A DNA stretch of 64,000 bases from Bugulina stolonifera (GCA_935421135.1 OW285189.1:13847072-13911071); one strand, 5' to 3'; shown: positions 46,020-59,948, counted from the first letter of the stretch. Numbers and translations: made by a program. Notes: generated from the letters alone by a model not told the origin.

Positions 46020-47055
46020 TTATGAACAACTGCTGGCCAATTTCATGGAAAAATATCCCATGCACGGTATTAGGGCACCTGGTGCTAAGTAACCTACTGA
46101 CAAAGTTGACATTAAACTAAACAATTGGTAGCATGGATTCAGAGGGGCCTCTCCTGTGAGATGCCAATCTGAGTGACTATACAGGATGTCCTCCAAGCTA
46201 CAGATAATTGCAAGCTGTTCATGCATTTGCTATGGATTTCACCAAAGCGTTTGAGTGGGTACCCCATGCCTTTCTGATGAAAAAACTCTAATGTGGATCC
46301 GTGATTTTCTAGTAAATCACACACAGGAGTGGTTATGCAAGGCTATGCCTCAGACTTGTATCAGTCTTGGGACCAATAATATTCCTTATCAATGAAACCT
46401 AGATTCATTCGGTACATGGTCAGACAAATGGGGTATGGTGATCAATATCTCTAGCAGCAAAACCACGGGCTTCAACTAGTTTGATGATACTTCCAAGTGC
46501 ATGTTGAATGGATCAGCACTGGACCATGTTGATTCCGCAAAATATATGGGCGTAACACTATAGTCAGACTGTAGATTTGACAAACATATCGAAAAAGGTA
46601 CTGGATGCCAGAACACAATTAGGTATGGTCAAGCGAGCCATCTACTGGGCCGCGAAATGGGTATGACTGATTGCCTAAAAGGTCTATGTTTTCCACACCT
46701 TGAGTATGCCAGTGCTGCAAGAAAAGAGATGCTAATAGTATAGAGACAGTCCAATATCAAGGACAGAGGAGACCTACAATGTAGAGAGAGCCATGGAAAG
46801 CTTTGCATGCAACCGCTGATACTCAGGAGGAAAAATCAACATGTTAGCCTTTTACTAAAAATCCTGACGAAAGAAGAACAGCATCCCGCTCTCAGTGGAG
46901 CTTATGATAATATTTTGAACCAGCCAACCATGAACACTATAAGGACTCATCCCCAGGCAATGCGACGCTCACGGTCAGTAGGGGCAAACAGCAATAAATA
47001 CCCCAATGGCTTCCTACCAAGGAGTGAAAGGGATATGAATATTGGACCCAATTAA
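46020..47055 (+). pseudogene. Decayed non-LTR retrotransposon reverse transcriptase
   Basis: Fragments of a LINE reverse transcriptase appear in order but in shifting frames with stops. They are AMDFTKAFEWVPHAFLMKKL (46228-46287), a WIRDFL piece, SVLGPIIFLINE, SALDHVDSAKYMGVTL, FPHLEYASA near 46690, IETVQYQGQRR, and a C-terminal tail near 46950-47055 ending in a PRSERDMN stretch. These match the RT core and post-RT region of jockey/CR1/I-like elements. Several frameshifts and stops show it is inactive. The 5' part is missing. Confidence 0.85.
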
Positions 47056-48113
47056 GTAGTACATACATAACAGTCCAAAGCTGTGATCTCCACATAGACA
47101 GGCTAGACGGTGCTGTTCAGTCAACCTAGACCATAAACTGTTCAGCTCATTAGTTAAATGCAGCACACCTTTTTTCCTACAGTTTGACGATTATTTCGAC
47201 TAAGTCAATAGTAATAAATACATAACAATGATTATAATATGATTAATATGGTTTCCCCAATCTTATTATTAATATTTATTTATAATTATTATTTATTTAT
47301 TATTTGGTTCCACCAATCGTATTGCCTATCCCATAGTTCCAGTTCTTTCAAATTTTAGTCACTACCAAGTAGCCTTAGCAGGCGTTTATATTTTGATAAT
47401 TTTGTTAGCGGACTCTTTCATATTTATATATATTTTCTATTTTTATTCTGGCGGAGAATAAGTCCAGGGGACTTTTGTCCAGAAAACGAGAAGCTAAAAT
47501 ACAAAATGTAAGATTGCAGTATGAGAAAAAAAAGAGAAAAGAAGAGAAATGATTAAATATGATTAAAATGATTAAATATTACCGACATGCAAAATCCGTA
47601 ACAAGTTCTAACATTAGAGTGTGTTGTGATGATTTTTTTGTTTGCTTGTAGCTTCATCTATTGTGCAATATAGTACAATATGTATCATACTATTATCATG
47701 TTTGTTTCACACATTACCATCGGCCTACAAATCCTTCTGACGGTGCAGAATTCTAAAACAACTTAAATAAGCGATATGACTGGTATAGTTCAAGTTTAAT
47801 ACAATTTCGTTTGTCAGAAATTAGTGTAGTGGTTTTCACACTAAGGCTATTCACTCAATCTAGTGCATTACATTTCAGGTTTGATTTTGAACATTTAATT
47901 TATTGTCAGGTGTCAAACTCATCAACTCTTACTTAGTCTGATACATCCGAAAAACTTCATCTGGGAAATGTGTCAATAGGTCTTTTTTGTCATTGTCCTG
48001 TGTAGCTCATAGCTACCCTGGAGAGTCAAAGTCAACAGACTTTTATATTTTTATTCTTTATTGAAATGTGGTCACTATTTACCTGAATGTACTTTTTCAG
48101 TTGACCGGTACTC

Positions 48114-51100
48114 ATGATCATGCCTACTCCTGTTAACGAGGATGGTGTTGATGAACAGGACAGTGTATCTACTAATCTGGAACCAAGAGCTTTTAAACTA
48201 TATGCTAGAAGATGGTGGATTCTTTTCGTTCTTGCTTTGCTTCAATGTTCAAATGCTATGGTAATATTATTGTAATATTATGTTAGCACCATTTTAGGAA
48301 AAATGTGAAATAAGCACTATAATTATGGTATATAATGACGTTATTCGCGTAAAGATTTTTTCATTTTTGCGATTGTGGAATGCAGAAACAATGTGAATGC
48401 ACTATCGTGAAGAACTAGGCGTTGAAGTGTCAGTATAATTCCTTACTGCAATGAAATAGAACTTGCTCTTTAATCATGTGACCTTCTTCTGCTAGCTGCC
48501 CGTTTATTTTGACACATTAAAAGCATGAGTAAGGATTTTTATATAATGGTTTAGAAAACTTTAGTCAACTTTTGACTCCATGTAACTCCGTTATAGCAAG
48601 TGGGCCAGAATAAAGCCAGACCTAATGGGTGCATGTTTTGCCAAAATTGTTCTTTGTGATTGGGTGCATGTACATTGGGGCCAAAATCACTTTTGGTCAA
48701 CATGTTGTACTTTCACGATTTCACCACCAGGCATATTGAGTCACACATGTGAGTTTTGGCAATGTTACTACAAGTTAAACGAGCATGTGGCTGAATCAAG
48801 GTGAATTCCGAATGCTGTTGCTACCAGAATTATAATGAGACCATCAGTGCAGCTGTACTGGAAATGCCCTTCCTCGACAAGTAGAACCTATGTGGGTATC
48901 CTCTAATATTGCACACCACACTACTTTATATTACAGATATGGCTGTCATATGCACCTATAGCAGACTATACAGCTAAATACTACTCTACTACTACAGATG
49001 TGGTTAACTATATATCTCTGGTCTACATGGTGGCATCTGCTGTATTTGGTGCTGTTTCGGCTTTTATATTAGACTACATGGGCCTCAGAGCTGGGGTAAG
49101 TACCTCATACAGCACAGTACAGCCTATAAACAGCTGATAGACTGCTATTTTAGAAAATAACATCTACTGCTAGAGTTCGCTCTAAAGATTACTAAACATC
49201 TAATATGCTCTATTATTATCAGCCCTTATCAGTGTAATATAAAGTGGTCAGTATAAATCAAGGTCAATGTCTGATCCAGATCAATCTCTCAGCATGTGAC
49301 ATGTTTGTAAACATCATAATGGTTTGCATTATGTAATGTGCATTATTGAATGTCTTTATCCACTGTATAATATAAGGCTATAATTATACATGTATGTATA
49401 TGTAGACAACATGTTGCTAAGGAATGGAGTATCGGGAGTATGCAGCCTCAGTCTCGGTGTATAATTCATAAGACATTACGTAACGAAAATACTCACAGAC
49501 TATTACAATAATCCAAATGATTTTAATTCAAATAGATATTTTCTGTAGATTATTGTAGGAGCTTGGCTCAATTTTATTGGTGCTGCCATAAAATTTTTGA
49601 GTGGATTCTATGGTGTACTGCCCAGTGGTTCCCTCATATACGTAGCTTTTGTGGGTGAGTTGTAGACCTTCACATTAAAATTCTACCAAACTGAGCGTTA
49701 GTTGTAGAGTGACTTGAGACTAACTAATGACTAACTAACTGTTAAACAGATCTGATCTCTTAATGATAACGTGTAGTCCCTACCACCATGTTAACATCAG
49801 CTTTCATCACTATCTTCAACTCTTTACCCTCCAGTGCTTTCAAACAGCCTTGTGTGCAGTTTTATAACGTTGGACAGTATTGTATACTGGTACATTGTCA
49901 AGTTCAGTTTTGTAAATGTATTCTGTTATTTAGGTCAAAGTGCTGCTGCTTTAGCCCAGCCATATATTATGTTTGCTACGACAAAGCTGGCAGCCCTTTG
50001 GTTTCCTGAGGAACATAGAGCTCTGGCTAATACAATCGGTTCTATGGGTAAGTCTAAAGCCATTGTGAACTATATATATTGTAAAAAGTTTAGTTGGTGA
50101 CACGTATTCGCTCTGGAATACTAATATTATATTGACTGATTTGATTTATATAATTTTCTCCACTTCATATTCTTTCAGCAAACCCTCTTGGTATTATGAT
50201 TGGAAGTCTGTTGGCTCCAGCTTTAGTAAACCCTCCAAGCACAGCTCATATTACAAGTGAAGTACTTGCTCCATACTTTAAAGTTTTGGTATGCTACTAT
50301 TTCTGTTACTGTTTGTTTGTATTAATTTGGATGTTTCTAGTGTATTCACTTACTTGATTGTTACTTGTATGAGTAGCGTTGCACATTAATGCACATGTTA
50401 GTAGCTTTGTAAGGTTCGTGTCAAGAGTAAGCAATTCTTAAATTAAACTTTTTCTGTAATTTGAAATGCTGTTAACACAGAAGTATTCACTTTAGTATGC
50501 TAATTTAACATTTTTTAAGTGAGCTACTGGTAGAAGGATAACCCAATATTTAAAAATACAAATAGATTTGCTATATTTTGAAAGATATGCGTGAACATAC
50601 AACTTGTGAAAACTGTAAAAGTGTAAATTCATGGGCACCTTCTGCTTTATGGATAGGTTTAGGCACTCTGTTGTGTATTTTACATGCTTGTTGTGTTTTA
50701 GCTGGGTGTACATCTTGGCCCAGCTGGAGTAGCTGCAATTCTCTCTTTAATTATCATCACTTCATCTCGACCACCCACACCTCCCTCTGCCAGTGCAGAA
50801 GAAAGTTCTATGCCATTCAAAGCTGGTGTTAAACAGGTTTGTGATGGAAAACTCTTATTCAAACATAATATATAATGAATATTCTTTATGCTAAAGTACA
50901 TTGTACACACTTATTTTTGCATCCATACATACAACATATATGCGCCGTGCTGTATGTTAGCAGTAATACATATACATGTATATAAAGCCAGCTTGCGATT
51001 ATATCACAAAGCCAGATATTTCGTTAAATTATGGGTTTTGCGTTTAGATGTTAAGAACTAAGTCCTATTGGATACTGATGATATGCTGCGGAGCAGGGGT

Positions 51101-51536
51101 GGCTCTATTTACAGTCCTTACTACAGTGTTACAGCAGATTCTATGTCCTCAGGGATACTCAGGTAACTGTATATTTGTATGTCAACTAGTAACATGCAAT
51201 AATAGTTGTAGTCACTACACTTGGAAACTTTATAATATTTGTTTTCATTTACTATTTTGTGATTCATTTACCTAAGTCGTTGCGCTCTGTGGCGACAATG
51301 TTTTTTTACAGAGTTTCATGCTCCACTGGATATTTTAACCAAATGTTTTCATGAACATTGCAGATACATATGCAGGGACATGTGGTGCTGTCATGATCGC
51401 TGCCGGTATTGTGGGTGCAGCTATCACAGGAGTGCTTGCTGACAAAACAAAGAAGTTTGAGGAAATAGCAAAAACCTTCTACACTTTCGCTGTGGTTAGT
51501 GGAGCTGCTTTTGGGATTGTGAGTATTCTTTAGTTG

Positions 51537-51568
<32 letters not shown>

Positions 51569-54000
51569 ATTCCTGTCTCCAACATATGTCTGAGAAATAT
51601 TTTGTCTGTTAGAGCAATAAAAAATGAAGTGAGTAAATAAATACAAAAATTTAGTTGCTAGTCAATTACTCTGGTTAAAAATTAACTGTAAACTTTAAAT
51701 ACAGAGTTCAGGAATTTAATGCACAGATTTCTAAAACAGTACTTTCTTAGATCAATGCGGCACTTCATCTGAAGATATCTACCAGAAGGCATTTTATCCA
51801 GTGCAAACAGGGGTGCCCGGTCAGTAGCGTACGTACGTAGGCACCTCTGTTTGAAGCATTGTTCATGTATGGCACTGATAGATGGAGAGTCACAGTGAGC
51901 CATAGAGCTTGCTAGACTGATAACATTGTCCAGATCAGAGCGGCAGGTTTTAGAAACATGGCCAAAAATGGTACAGAGATGATAAATAAAAACAGATTGT
52001 CTAAAAGTCAAATAGCACTTGGTTCTAATAGGTCTAGATATTTTCAAAGCGTAAAGTTTTTATAATGCCATAATACTAGCAATATTGTGAAGTTATTGTG
52101 AAGTTGTCTCCTCAATTTTACCAAAGTCAGTTTCGGGCTGCAATACAACCAGTTTTGTTAGTATTTTCTTCAAAAAAAATCCCAGACTGCGTAATTGGAT
52201 TTGGTTCATATCAAGACATCCCATGTGCATTTCATGGCATATATTTATATGTGGTGTAGACCATCACATATTTACATCTGGTGTTGGCCATCACATATTT
52301 ACATGTGGTGTTGACCATGCCCATGATATTTTAGGTATCAAGGTACCCTGATCAGAATGCTCTTGTCATGATTGTTGTGGGAGCATTTGGGTTCTTTGGT
52401 TTTGGTTTGTACCCAATATGCTTGGAGCTAGGAGTGGAGGTCACATATCCTGTGGCGGAGGCCACTAGTACGGCGTTTATTATCATGTCTGGGTAAGTTA
52501 GTGAACACCTTATAGGGTCAAGGCTCATAGCGAGGATGACCTAGATAGCAGTAGGCTCGCCCAACACAGATTTGCTAGTCTTGTTGCCCATGGATAAATT
52601 TGTGATAACCCAATTAAAGTTACTAATTTGTATCTTTGCCGGCACCAGCTTCTCTATGCAGCAGTATTCAAAAGAATAAAGTTTATTCCTAATTCAATGT
52701 ACTATTATGTGCTATTCTCTTCTTTGCTTGTCATTTTTCTTTCATTACAACATAATCTGGCCCATGATGTTTACTATAATAAGTGTCACAGCTGTTAGAC
52801 CGCCTTAGCTGCTGCTCTGTAACTGATGTAACATAAACTGTTTTATACCTTGGCTTGTAGTATGATGTATAACATAGTTTTCATGTATGCTATGCGTATG
52901 TGTTTTACTGTACTAAGTATTGTATTATGCTGATGAAACAGCCGATTGTCAGTCACATCATCAGCCTCCTCTTGACTTTCTGTATATAAATATGCTAAGT
53001 ATCCATCATTGTTCTCATATAGATGCACTAACTACTTTTGATGTTTGTTTGTTAGGCAGGTACAAGGGATTGTATATCTAGTATTGGTACAAGCTCTTGC
53101 TATAGATTTCAGCTCTCCACACTCGGTTTGTTCAAAATCCATAGTTCAACAAGATTTTACATGTAAGTAAACTGTATGTTCACTGTCACATTTCTTGCCA
53201 TAATAATTAATAATAATAATATATTACCATTACAAAGCATTATTGCTGCTAGAGGGTTGTGGATGAAATTGTTTACTGTTCGGACCTTCATACAGGTTAA
53301 CTTGGTCAGAAAGTGTCTGGTACACTTCCACCACAGAGGTGGTGAGCTCACTGGTCAAGTCAAACACAAAATATTACTTTTGTGTGAAAACTCACAGGCT
53401 AACTGTTTCAACATAGGTTATGCGACCATCTTGCCACTTCTATTTGTGACCCAGACCTGTCCAAGAGCTTTTGAGGACACTAAGTGTCTGACTGCAATTC
53501 CTTTCCCTTAAAATAGAATGTGCATCTTCTAGGTTATTTTTTGTCAAAATATTTCCACCTCAAATTATTTCAATGTTTTGGGAGTTAGGTTCCCTTGTTC
53601 AACAAAGTCCTATTCATGGAGGGACAACTCCAAATAGTTTTGTGATTGTCTGTTTGTATAGCATTTGCAAATTGCACAACTGAAGTAGAAGACTGTTAGT
53701 ATGTGTATGATTTCCTGTTTTAGGATATTATGATGTGCTCAACTTAGGAAGTACATGGATTACCTAAACAAATATTTCTGACTATTAGAATTGTACTGCA
53801 TTGTTTCCCATAACATCTCATTTATTGTTGTAGATTCTCTGGTGTTGTTCAACAGCATGGCATTTGTGATGGCTGCTACTCTAATAATTTTCTTCAAAGC
53901 TAATTATAAAAGAATGCGAGCTGAGCAAGAGGCAGATGCTCAGGGAATCATTGGGTTCCGGTCTTCACAAAACGTCAGTCCAAATCAAGATACTCGCTGA
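48114..54000 (+). CDS. SLC49A3 (MFSD7)-like major facilitator transporter
   Basis: Multi-pass MFS transporter of 490 residues (488 if the second ATG at 48120 is used). Exons: 48114-48260, 48937-49095, 49549-49654, 49934-50047, 50179-50288, 50702-50836, 51048-51162, 51364-51518, 52335-52492, 53056-53162, 53834-54000; phases agree. Twelve hydrophobic segments are expected. It matches human MFSD7 closely: YARRWWILFVLALLQCSNAM, IWLSYAPIAD, VGAWLNFIGAAIKF, GQSAAALAQP, TKLAALWFPEEHRALANT, MANPLGIMIGSLLAPALV, LQQILCPQGYS, and GLYPICLELGVEVTYPVAEA. The SLC49 family includes the haem and choline/ethanolamine transporters FLVCR1/2 and DIRC2; the substrate of the A3 branch is uncertain, so I assign none. 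The C-terminal tail is shorter than in mammals. AATAAA lies at 54174. Confidence 0.9.
51535..51568 (+). repeat. (GTTA)n microsatellite
   Basis: About eight GTTA/TTAG units begin 16 bases after the donor of transporter exon 51364-51518. Confidence 0.9.
51682..52047 (-). pseudogene. Possible LINE 3'-end fragment
   Basis: A 121-codon minus-strand frame in a transporter intron. Its distal part (LDKMPSGRYLQMKCRIDLRK) resembles the post-RT tail of LINE proteins, where a short basic segment with Arg-Lys-Tyr precedes an aromatic block. No RT core is present beside it. This is a weak resemblance seen by eye only. Confidence 0.35.
52225..52320 (+). repeat. ~34-bp tandem repeat
   Basis: About two and a half copies of a unit containing CATCACATATTTACATSTGGTGT, immediately before transporter exon 52335-52492. 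Confidence 0.8.
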
Positions 54001-55853
54001 CAAGATTAGCTATAATATTGTTACCATATTTTACTGTATACATTGTATTATATTGTTTTATTATTATTACTGTTGATTTTGTAGCGTAAATTTTTATATA
54101 TTTATTTTCACTCCACAGATATTAAAATTACTTTTTTGTGCAATTGGTTCATTCAATCAAGTCTTTATTTAATAATAAATTATAGTGTGTATTAAGAAAT
54201 GACTTGGCACTTTTCAGAACAAACTAACTTATATTTCACAGCCCTCAAGTATACATGTACTGAGTATGCTCCAGTATACTTAAAACTAAGTACTTGGTAC
54301 TTATTTGTACTTGTACTTACATGCTTGCATATTCTTAGTGCAATTTTCTGACAGTCATGGGTAGAGTTGGAAACCATATCAATAAGTGTTTTTCTGACCA
54401 AAGAATGCTTTAGAACTCTTACCTTTGCTGTAATTAGCCCCAGCGCTAAGCTGAGAGTGAGGGGTGTAGTAATATCATTGTATAATAATTATATAACGTA
54501 CAATTTTGCAGTAATTGTCATATGCAATTACAAAATAAATAACTATACGTTCACTCATACTTTGCAACTTGTACTAATGTACTGCTCAGTGTAAAACTTA
54601 GTACAATACTTGTACTTGGCTCAATTCCTAGAGCAACGGCTCTAATATTAATTCATAAGGTGGCATCATACCACCCAAGTGCTCACTTAGATAGTTGAGG
54701 ATTTCTGTGGCTTTGTCCTGAAACGAACCTACAACAGACTTGATCTGTATGTAGTATTCCAGTAACTACCATCTACAGGTAGGCTGGAGTGGAGAATTAA
54801 GGAGTAAACGACAAAGGAGTTGAGCACAGTTACATTATTACATCTCCTTGGAAGAATTACTCTAATATGGAATTGTCTGCTCTCTCTATGCTATAACAAA
54901 CTTGTGCGCAAGCGCATTAGACACACGCTGCTTCCGCTTTTTTCTTGTGACAAGTTTACATGTGAATTTTTGACCGATGTAATGATTTATCATTATGAGT
55001 TATGACTCTGTGACCCAATATCATGCAGGGTGACCTGTTTCATAACAAGAATTAGGAGGGATTTAGCTTGTAACTCTATGTTTATGAAATAGACACTAAC
55101 ATCTTACTATCATATTATAATTTCAAAATTGTTTACTAAATAAATGAAATAAAAATTAAATTTAAAAATAAAATAAAAATTACTCAATAGTTTAGTAAAT
55201 TGAAATCAAATTCATTCGTTTATTACATGTATTTTTTATATTGTTATTTGTACTATTTATATTATATATATATATATGTGTGTATATATTATATATACAT
55301 AGTCATATATATATATGTACACACATGTATGATATATAACATTTAAATTTTTCTTGATGATATGATTAATTAAGATTTGATTGTCATAAATACTGAAATA
55401 GATAAAAATGATAGGTTGTAATTGTTTGTAGAGGCCTAAGTTCGTTGAGAAAAAAGAGTAAAGCCAGCGTTACTGCTCGGTATTAAATTAATACTGCTCA
55501 AAAGTGTATATAGGGCCCAAGTAGTAGGCCTAATAGATAGTAGACTGGTTACTATTGCTAAGACTATTGTTAGAACTGAATTGAATTTCAAGTGTAAATT
55601 TTTAGCCGAAGCCGCGGCTTTATTTATATCATGATAACTTTAACCGAGGAGACTTTAAAATTCTTTATAGATAAGATTGAGGTTGTTCTATGTGGTTTTA
55701 TTTTCTGCGCAGGTGAGGTTGAAAGGATAACCAAAAACTAGCAATTTATCATCGGAGGTGAAGGACTAACTTTAATATTGCTGCTCTTCTTATTGATCTG
55801 CTGGATTTTGGAGCTTTTCTAAAGAATCTTGTGGCATTTGTAAAATTTGTAAA
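54001..55853. other. Intergenic region between the MFS transporter and eIF3i
   Basis: Non-coding and AT-rich. Repeated GTACTTGTACTT and AAGTACTTGGTACTT motifs at 54230-54330 and again at 54600-54620 bracket about 400 bases and might be the ends of a hAT-like MITE, but I could not define termini. A (TA)n tract lies at 55262-55320. The eIF3i promoter should lie near 55600-55850. Confidence 0.45.
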
Positions 55854-58800
55854 ATGGTAAGTTCTGTTTTCATGCTGAAACATGAATAAATTATTCTTGA
55901 TGTTATATACCTTTTGCAATTGGTAGGACAATAGCAAAACTACGATGGAATGAAACTGAGTGTTAAATATACTCATTTATCCCTTGTCATTTCATTTGTC
56001 ATTTATCTACCAATAGGCTGCGTTCATTCGTACTAATCTCAACTACACTGGTTCTGGGAGTTTGTAATGCAATAGATATGTTTCATAACATACTGAGCAT
56101 GCATGTGTATATGCATGTTTATAGAGCCAATTATGGTGTAGGCTGCATCCTGCACTGTATGTTGTTAGTTATTAGTATTAATACTGGGTCTACATGTGCA
56201 CTATCCACTACATATTTCAATGCCGGGTCTGTCCTTAATTCTAACCTTTACCATTTATGTTTTATTCACAGAAGCCCATTATGCTGCACGGGCACACTCG
56301 TGCCATTACACAGATAAAATACAACAGAGAAGGGGATTTGCTGTTTAGTGCTGCCAAGGATGATACACCAAATGTTTGGTGGTCCATCAATGGAGAGAGA
56401 TTGGGAACATTCAAAGGTCATAATGGTGCAGTCTGGAGTATAGATGTCAACTGTATCCTATCACACAATTATTCAAGTGATGTCGAGTTTTTCTAACTAG
56501 CCTACATGTATGTTATAGTCCAGCAGTAAGTTTCCTCCACACTGCCTGTTCCAACCTAACCAGTTCACAATATTAAGCTGGTACATTTTGGAGTTGCCCA
56601 CCTTTGTCAAACATTCTTCTCTTGACTAATATTTAGTATTATGCATTGTACAACATGACAACATGACTGTCAATTCTACGTGAAGTTTTTCTCTAAAGTT
56701 GTTTTTCCTTAGCCAAACTTAGGGGATACAACGAGGTTTCTATCTGGTGCTGGTGACAATAAATGTAAACTCTGGGATTGTAGCACAGGTAGGGCCTATC
56801 AATCATCACAGCAATACGTTACGTTGTGTACATGTCCATGCAAATGTAAATCCATGTGTATTGTTTTATTCAGCTTTTATAATGTTTTGCATAAGGCTAA
56901 CTACATGTATATCTGAACATTTTATATATACTGCACACATGTTATACTACTCAAATTATTTATAAATCAGTACTAACAGTAATACAACAATATATACATG
57001 TAAGTTGTTATGATATTTTAGGAAAATGTATTGAGACATTTGAAACGGGCTCAGCTGTGAGAGCAGTAGGTTTTGCCTACAGTGGAAATATGATTATGTA
57101 CACTACAGACCAGGCCATGGGTAAACCTTCAGAATGTTTCGTCTATGATACAAGAGATGGAACTCAAATTAGTAAGTTTCATGTGCACGTTTACGTAGGT
57201 GTAATAGTTATATATACATGGCTGTATGATGCACTGAACATAGTGTACTGTTGTCCATTGCTGATGTATATTCCATATGAAAATATATGTATAGATATGA
57301 GCTGAATGCGTACCATCGGCCATTGGTATTATGTTTGGTCCACACAAGCACCTTTTTGGTGAAATACAATGCGAATTGCGATAGCCGAGCTTCTAAACAT
57401 TGATCTGAACCTTGCCAAAAACTACTTTCATATGGACCAGGCATTACATTGGTACTGTCAAGCTGACAGCACTCTCTATACATTTGGTCTTGGTAACAGG
57501 TCAAGAGAACCCAGCCATTCGTATAACTATACCCAAAACTAGGAGTAAGATCACATCAGCTGTGTGGGGTGCACTAGACGAGTATTTAATATTTGGCCAT
57601 GACGGTGGTGAACTATCTCAGTGGGACGCCAAGACTGGCGAGGAAGTGATTACTAAATATGAGGACCATAAGGCTAAGATTAACGATCTCCAGTTATCTT
57701 CGGATGGGAGCATGCTGATTACCTCGTCCAAGGATACATACTCTAAGGTTAGTACCATGTGACATACTGTGTGTTAAGTGTATAATGGATATGCTGTATA
57801 GCTAGCTCTAGATGCACAGACGGGTTCAAAGTTCAATAAGCTGAACGTTTTAACCCCATCACTCAGTGAAGTGTCTTATATAGTAAATGAAGCCGCACGC
57901 TATGCATGTAGCGGCAAACGGTCTGTGTGTCTACTACATTACTCTGTTATCCAAACATTAAAATTCATTCATGATAGACCAAGATATTCAACTATTATTT
58001 TGTGCAATTTATTGTTGCACTGCACCTTATGTGGAAGCTTCATTATTTCACCCAGTCATAACTACTTGGTAGTTATTGTCAATATTATTACAGTGATAAT
58101 ACAAATACTCAACTGGTTATGAATTTTCAACTTTTTTCATATAAAGTTATTTATCAAAATTAGTCAGGAAGTTATGAAAATCATAGTTGGTTATGATACA
58201 AAACTGTACTATACATTCATCATGCTATATGCATACAGTGTACAGGATGTGTGTTGTGTTTGTTACAGTTATTTGATGCAGCTACATTGAATCATATGAA
58301 GACATATAAGACATCTAGACCGGTCAACTCGGCAGCTATTTCTCCCACCGATGCTCATGTGAGTCTGTCAGCTCCCCCATCAGCTACCATTATACTTTCA
58401 CAACTTGCTGTGAATTTTTTGTTTTGAATTACATTGTATGCAATCATGTAAGATGTAAAATATTACAATGTACAATTCAAATGAATTGAATATGTACGCT
58501 GACATAACTGTCTCACAATTATAGACGTATAAAGTTGTAATGTAGACCGTGTGGTACATGTCATTACACTTTACAGGTGGTACTCGGTGGAGGTCAGGAA
58601 GCCATGGAGGTCACACAGACTGCTAAACAGAGTGGAAAGTTTGAGGCTAGATTTTACCATCTGGTATTTGAGGAAGAGTTTGGTAGAGTGAAGGGACACT
58701 TTGGTCCAATCAATAGTCTAGCATTCAACCCTAATGGTGAAGAGTGAGTATATTATTATACTGTTTACATGATTGTATACAACGCTGCTTATACCGTATG

Positions 58801-59354
58801 CATACTGTATGCATGTACTCAGCTGTCCAAAGTGGGAATTAGTGGACCTTTAATAGACCAAGCACAATCATAAGATGTAATGCTACAGTATTTTTCACTA
58901 CTATAATTGTACCCCACACTGGATTCAAATTGTGTTTTTGTGTAATGATTCTTACTGAGAATTAGCTCTTTATCAATCAACTGAGATGTACTCATAGGCC
59001 TATTACTAACCAACTGTTGCTTAATTAAGTTGCTCCATAGAATATAATTACTTACACTGTTGTGAGGGTGTTTTAATCACACGTGTGTAATGGGTATTTT
59101 CCTGAATGCATGCAACTCATTGCAGTGGAAATTGTTCAATTATAAAATATAAACTCACTTATACTGTGTTTTTGTTTACTTGTAAACAGTATTATGTAGC
59201 TATGCTATGTAAACGTTCAATGGGTTTGAAGACTGTGTACATGTTACAGTAATACTTATTCATTCTTTACAGATACAGCAGTGGAGCAGAAGATGGTTAC
59301 GTAAGAGTTCACACATTTGATCAATCATATTTTGATTTTGACTTTGACTACTAG
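55854..59354 (+). CDS. EIF3I: Eukaryotic translation initiation factor 3 subunit I
   Basis: WD40 subunit eIF3i (TRIP-1) of the eIF3 complex, 328 residues (human 325). Exons: 55854-55856, 56272-56452, 56723-56788, 57022-57171, 57500-57747, 58269-58358, 58577-58743, 59273-59354. The coding part of exon 1 is only the ATG, followed at once by the donor GTAAGT; exon 2 continues [20 protein letters not shown]. Conserved blocks follow: [92 protein letters not shown], ending FDFDFDY. For exon 3 I used the acceptor ACTTAG|GGG at 56722, which restores the conserved W-D-T; a nearer AG at 56712 would break the frame. AATAAA lies at 59497. Confidence 0.96.
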
Positions 59355-59948
59355 GAGTAAAGACAAACACCCCTCTTGGTGGCAGCTATTGTGACACCTT
59401 GACCAGGTGAAATAAGAATAGCTGTCAGCATCACAGTCAGCATTGTTAAATTCAAATATGGAATTATTTGTACTGGTTACTTGTTTGTATCTGGATAATA
59501 AAGTTTGTTTTGTTCTTATGGTAAATCCCACACCTTTATACATTATAATTATGATAATATTCATAATAGTGCTGTAGTAATACAACATTGTTACAAGCAA
59601 CAGTAATATACAAAATAATAATATAAATCAGTAATTAGAAGGTAAAGGGACAATAATATTTCAGCTCAGCCCAGACAACATATTATAGAGTTTTAGGTAC
59701 ACAAATATAACCAAGATAGTTTCATTAAAATCAAATAATGCAGGTATCCACATAGAAATGTGTGTAATATAAAATAGGTAGCATATTAACAAATGGTAGA
59801 GTCTTAATTATATTCCAGAGACGAAAATAACCATAAAAATTACCACATCTCTGCTGTGATGAGAAATTGCACAAACGTTGCTAGTACATGTATAACCTCA
59901 CTGCAGGCAGTTGGTTAGATATTCTCTTTATTATAGTGATGGAACATT
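59355..59948. other. Convergent 3' flanks of eIF3i and the BNIP3-like gene
   Basis: AT-rich with no coding signal. It contains the eIF3i polyadenylation signal on the plus strand and, on the minus strand, AATAAA at 59932-59927 for the BNIP3-like gene, only 16 bases after its stop. Confidence 0.6.
59497..59502 (+). promoter_or_regulatory. Polyadenylation signal of eIF3i
   Basis: AATAAA lies 142 bases after the eIF3i stop, followed by a T/G-rich stretch (GTTTGTTTTGTT), as expected of a 3' processing site. Confidence 0.7.

Larger units (their letters stand above)
44360..48113. other. Intergenic region between GGT and the MFS transporter genes
   Basis: This divergent interval holds the two promoters (not resolvable by eye), a tRNA-derived SINE at 44575-44860 and a decayed LINE at about 46020-47055. 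Short runs of GTACAAGTACAAG near 45480-45560 and 45820-45840 may be remnants of a hAT-type element. 47100-48100 is AT-rich with nothing recognised. Confidence 0.5.

Noticed and set aside
52843..53028. Minus-strand 61-codon frame in the transporter intron
   Set aside because: Acidic but featureless, with no splice partners; likely chance.
57208..57504. Minus-strand 98-codon frame in eIF3i
   Set aside because: Lies across an eIF3i intron; no similarity seen.
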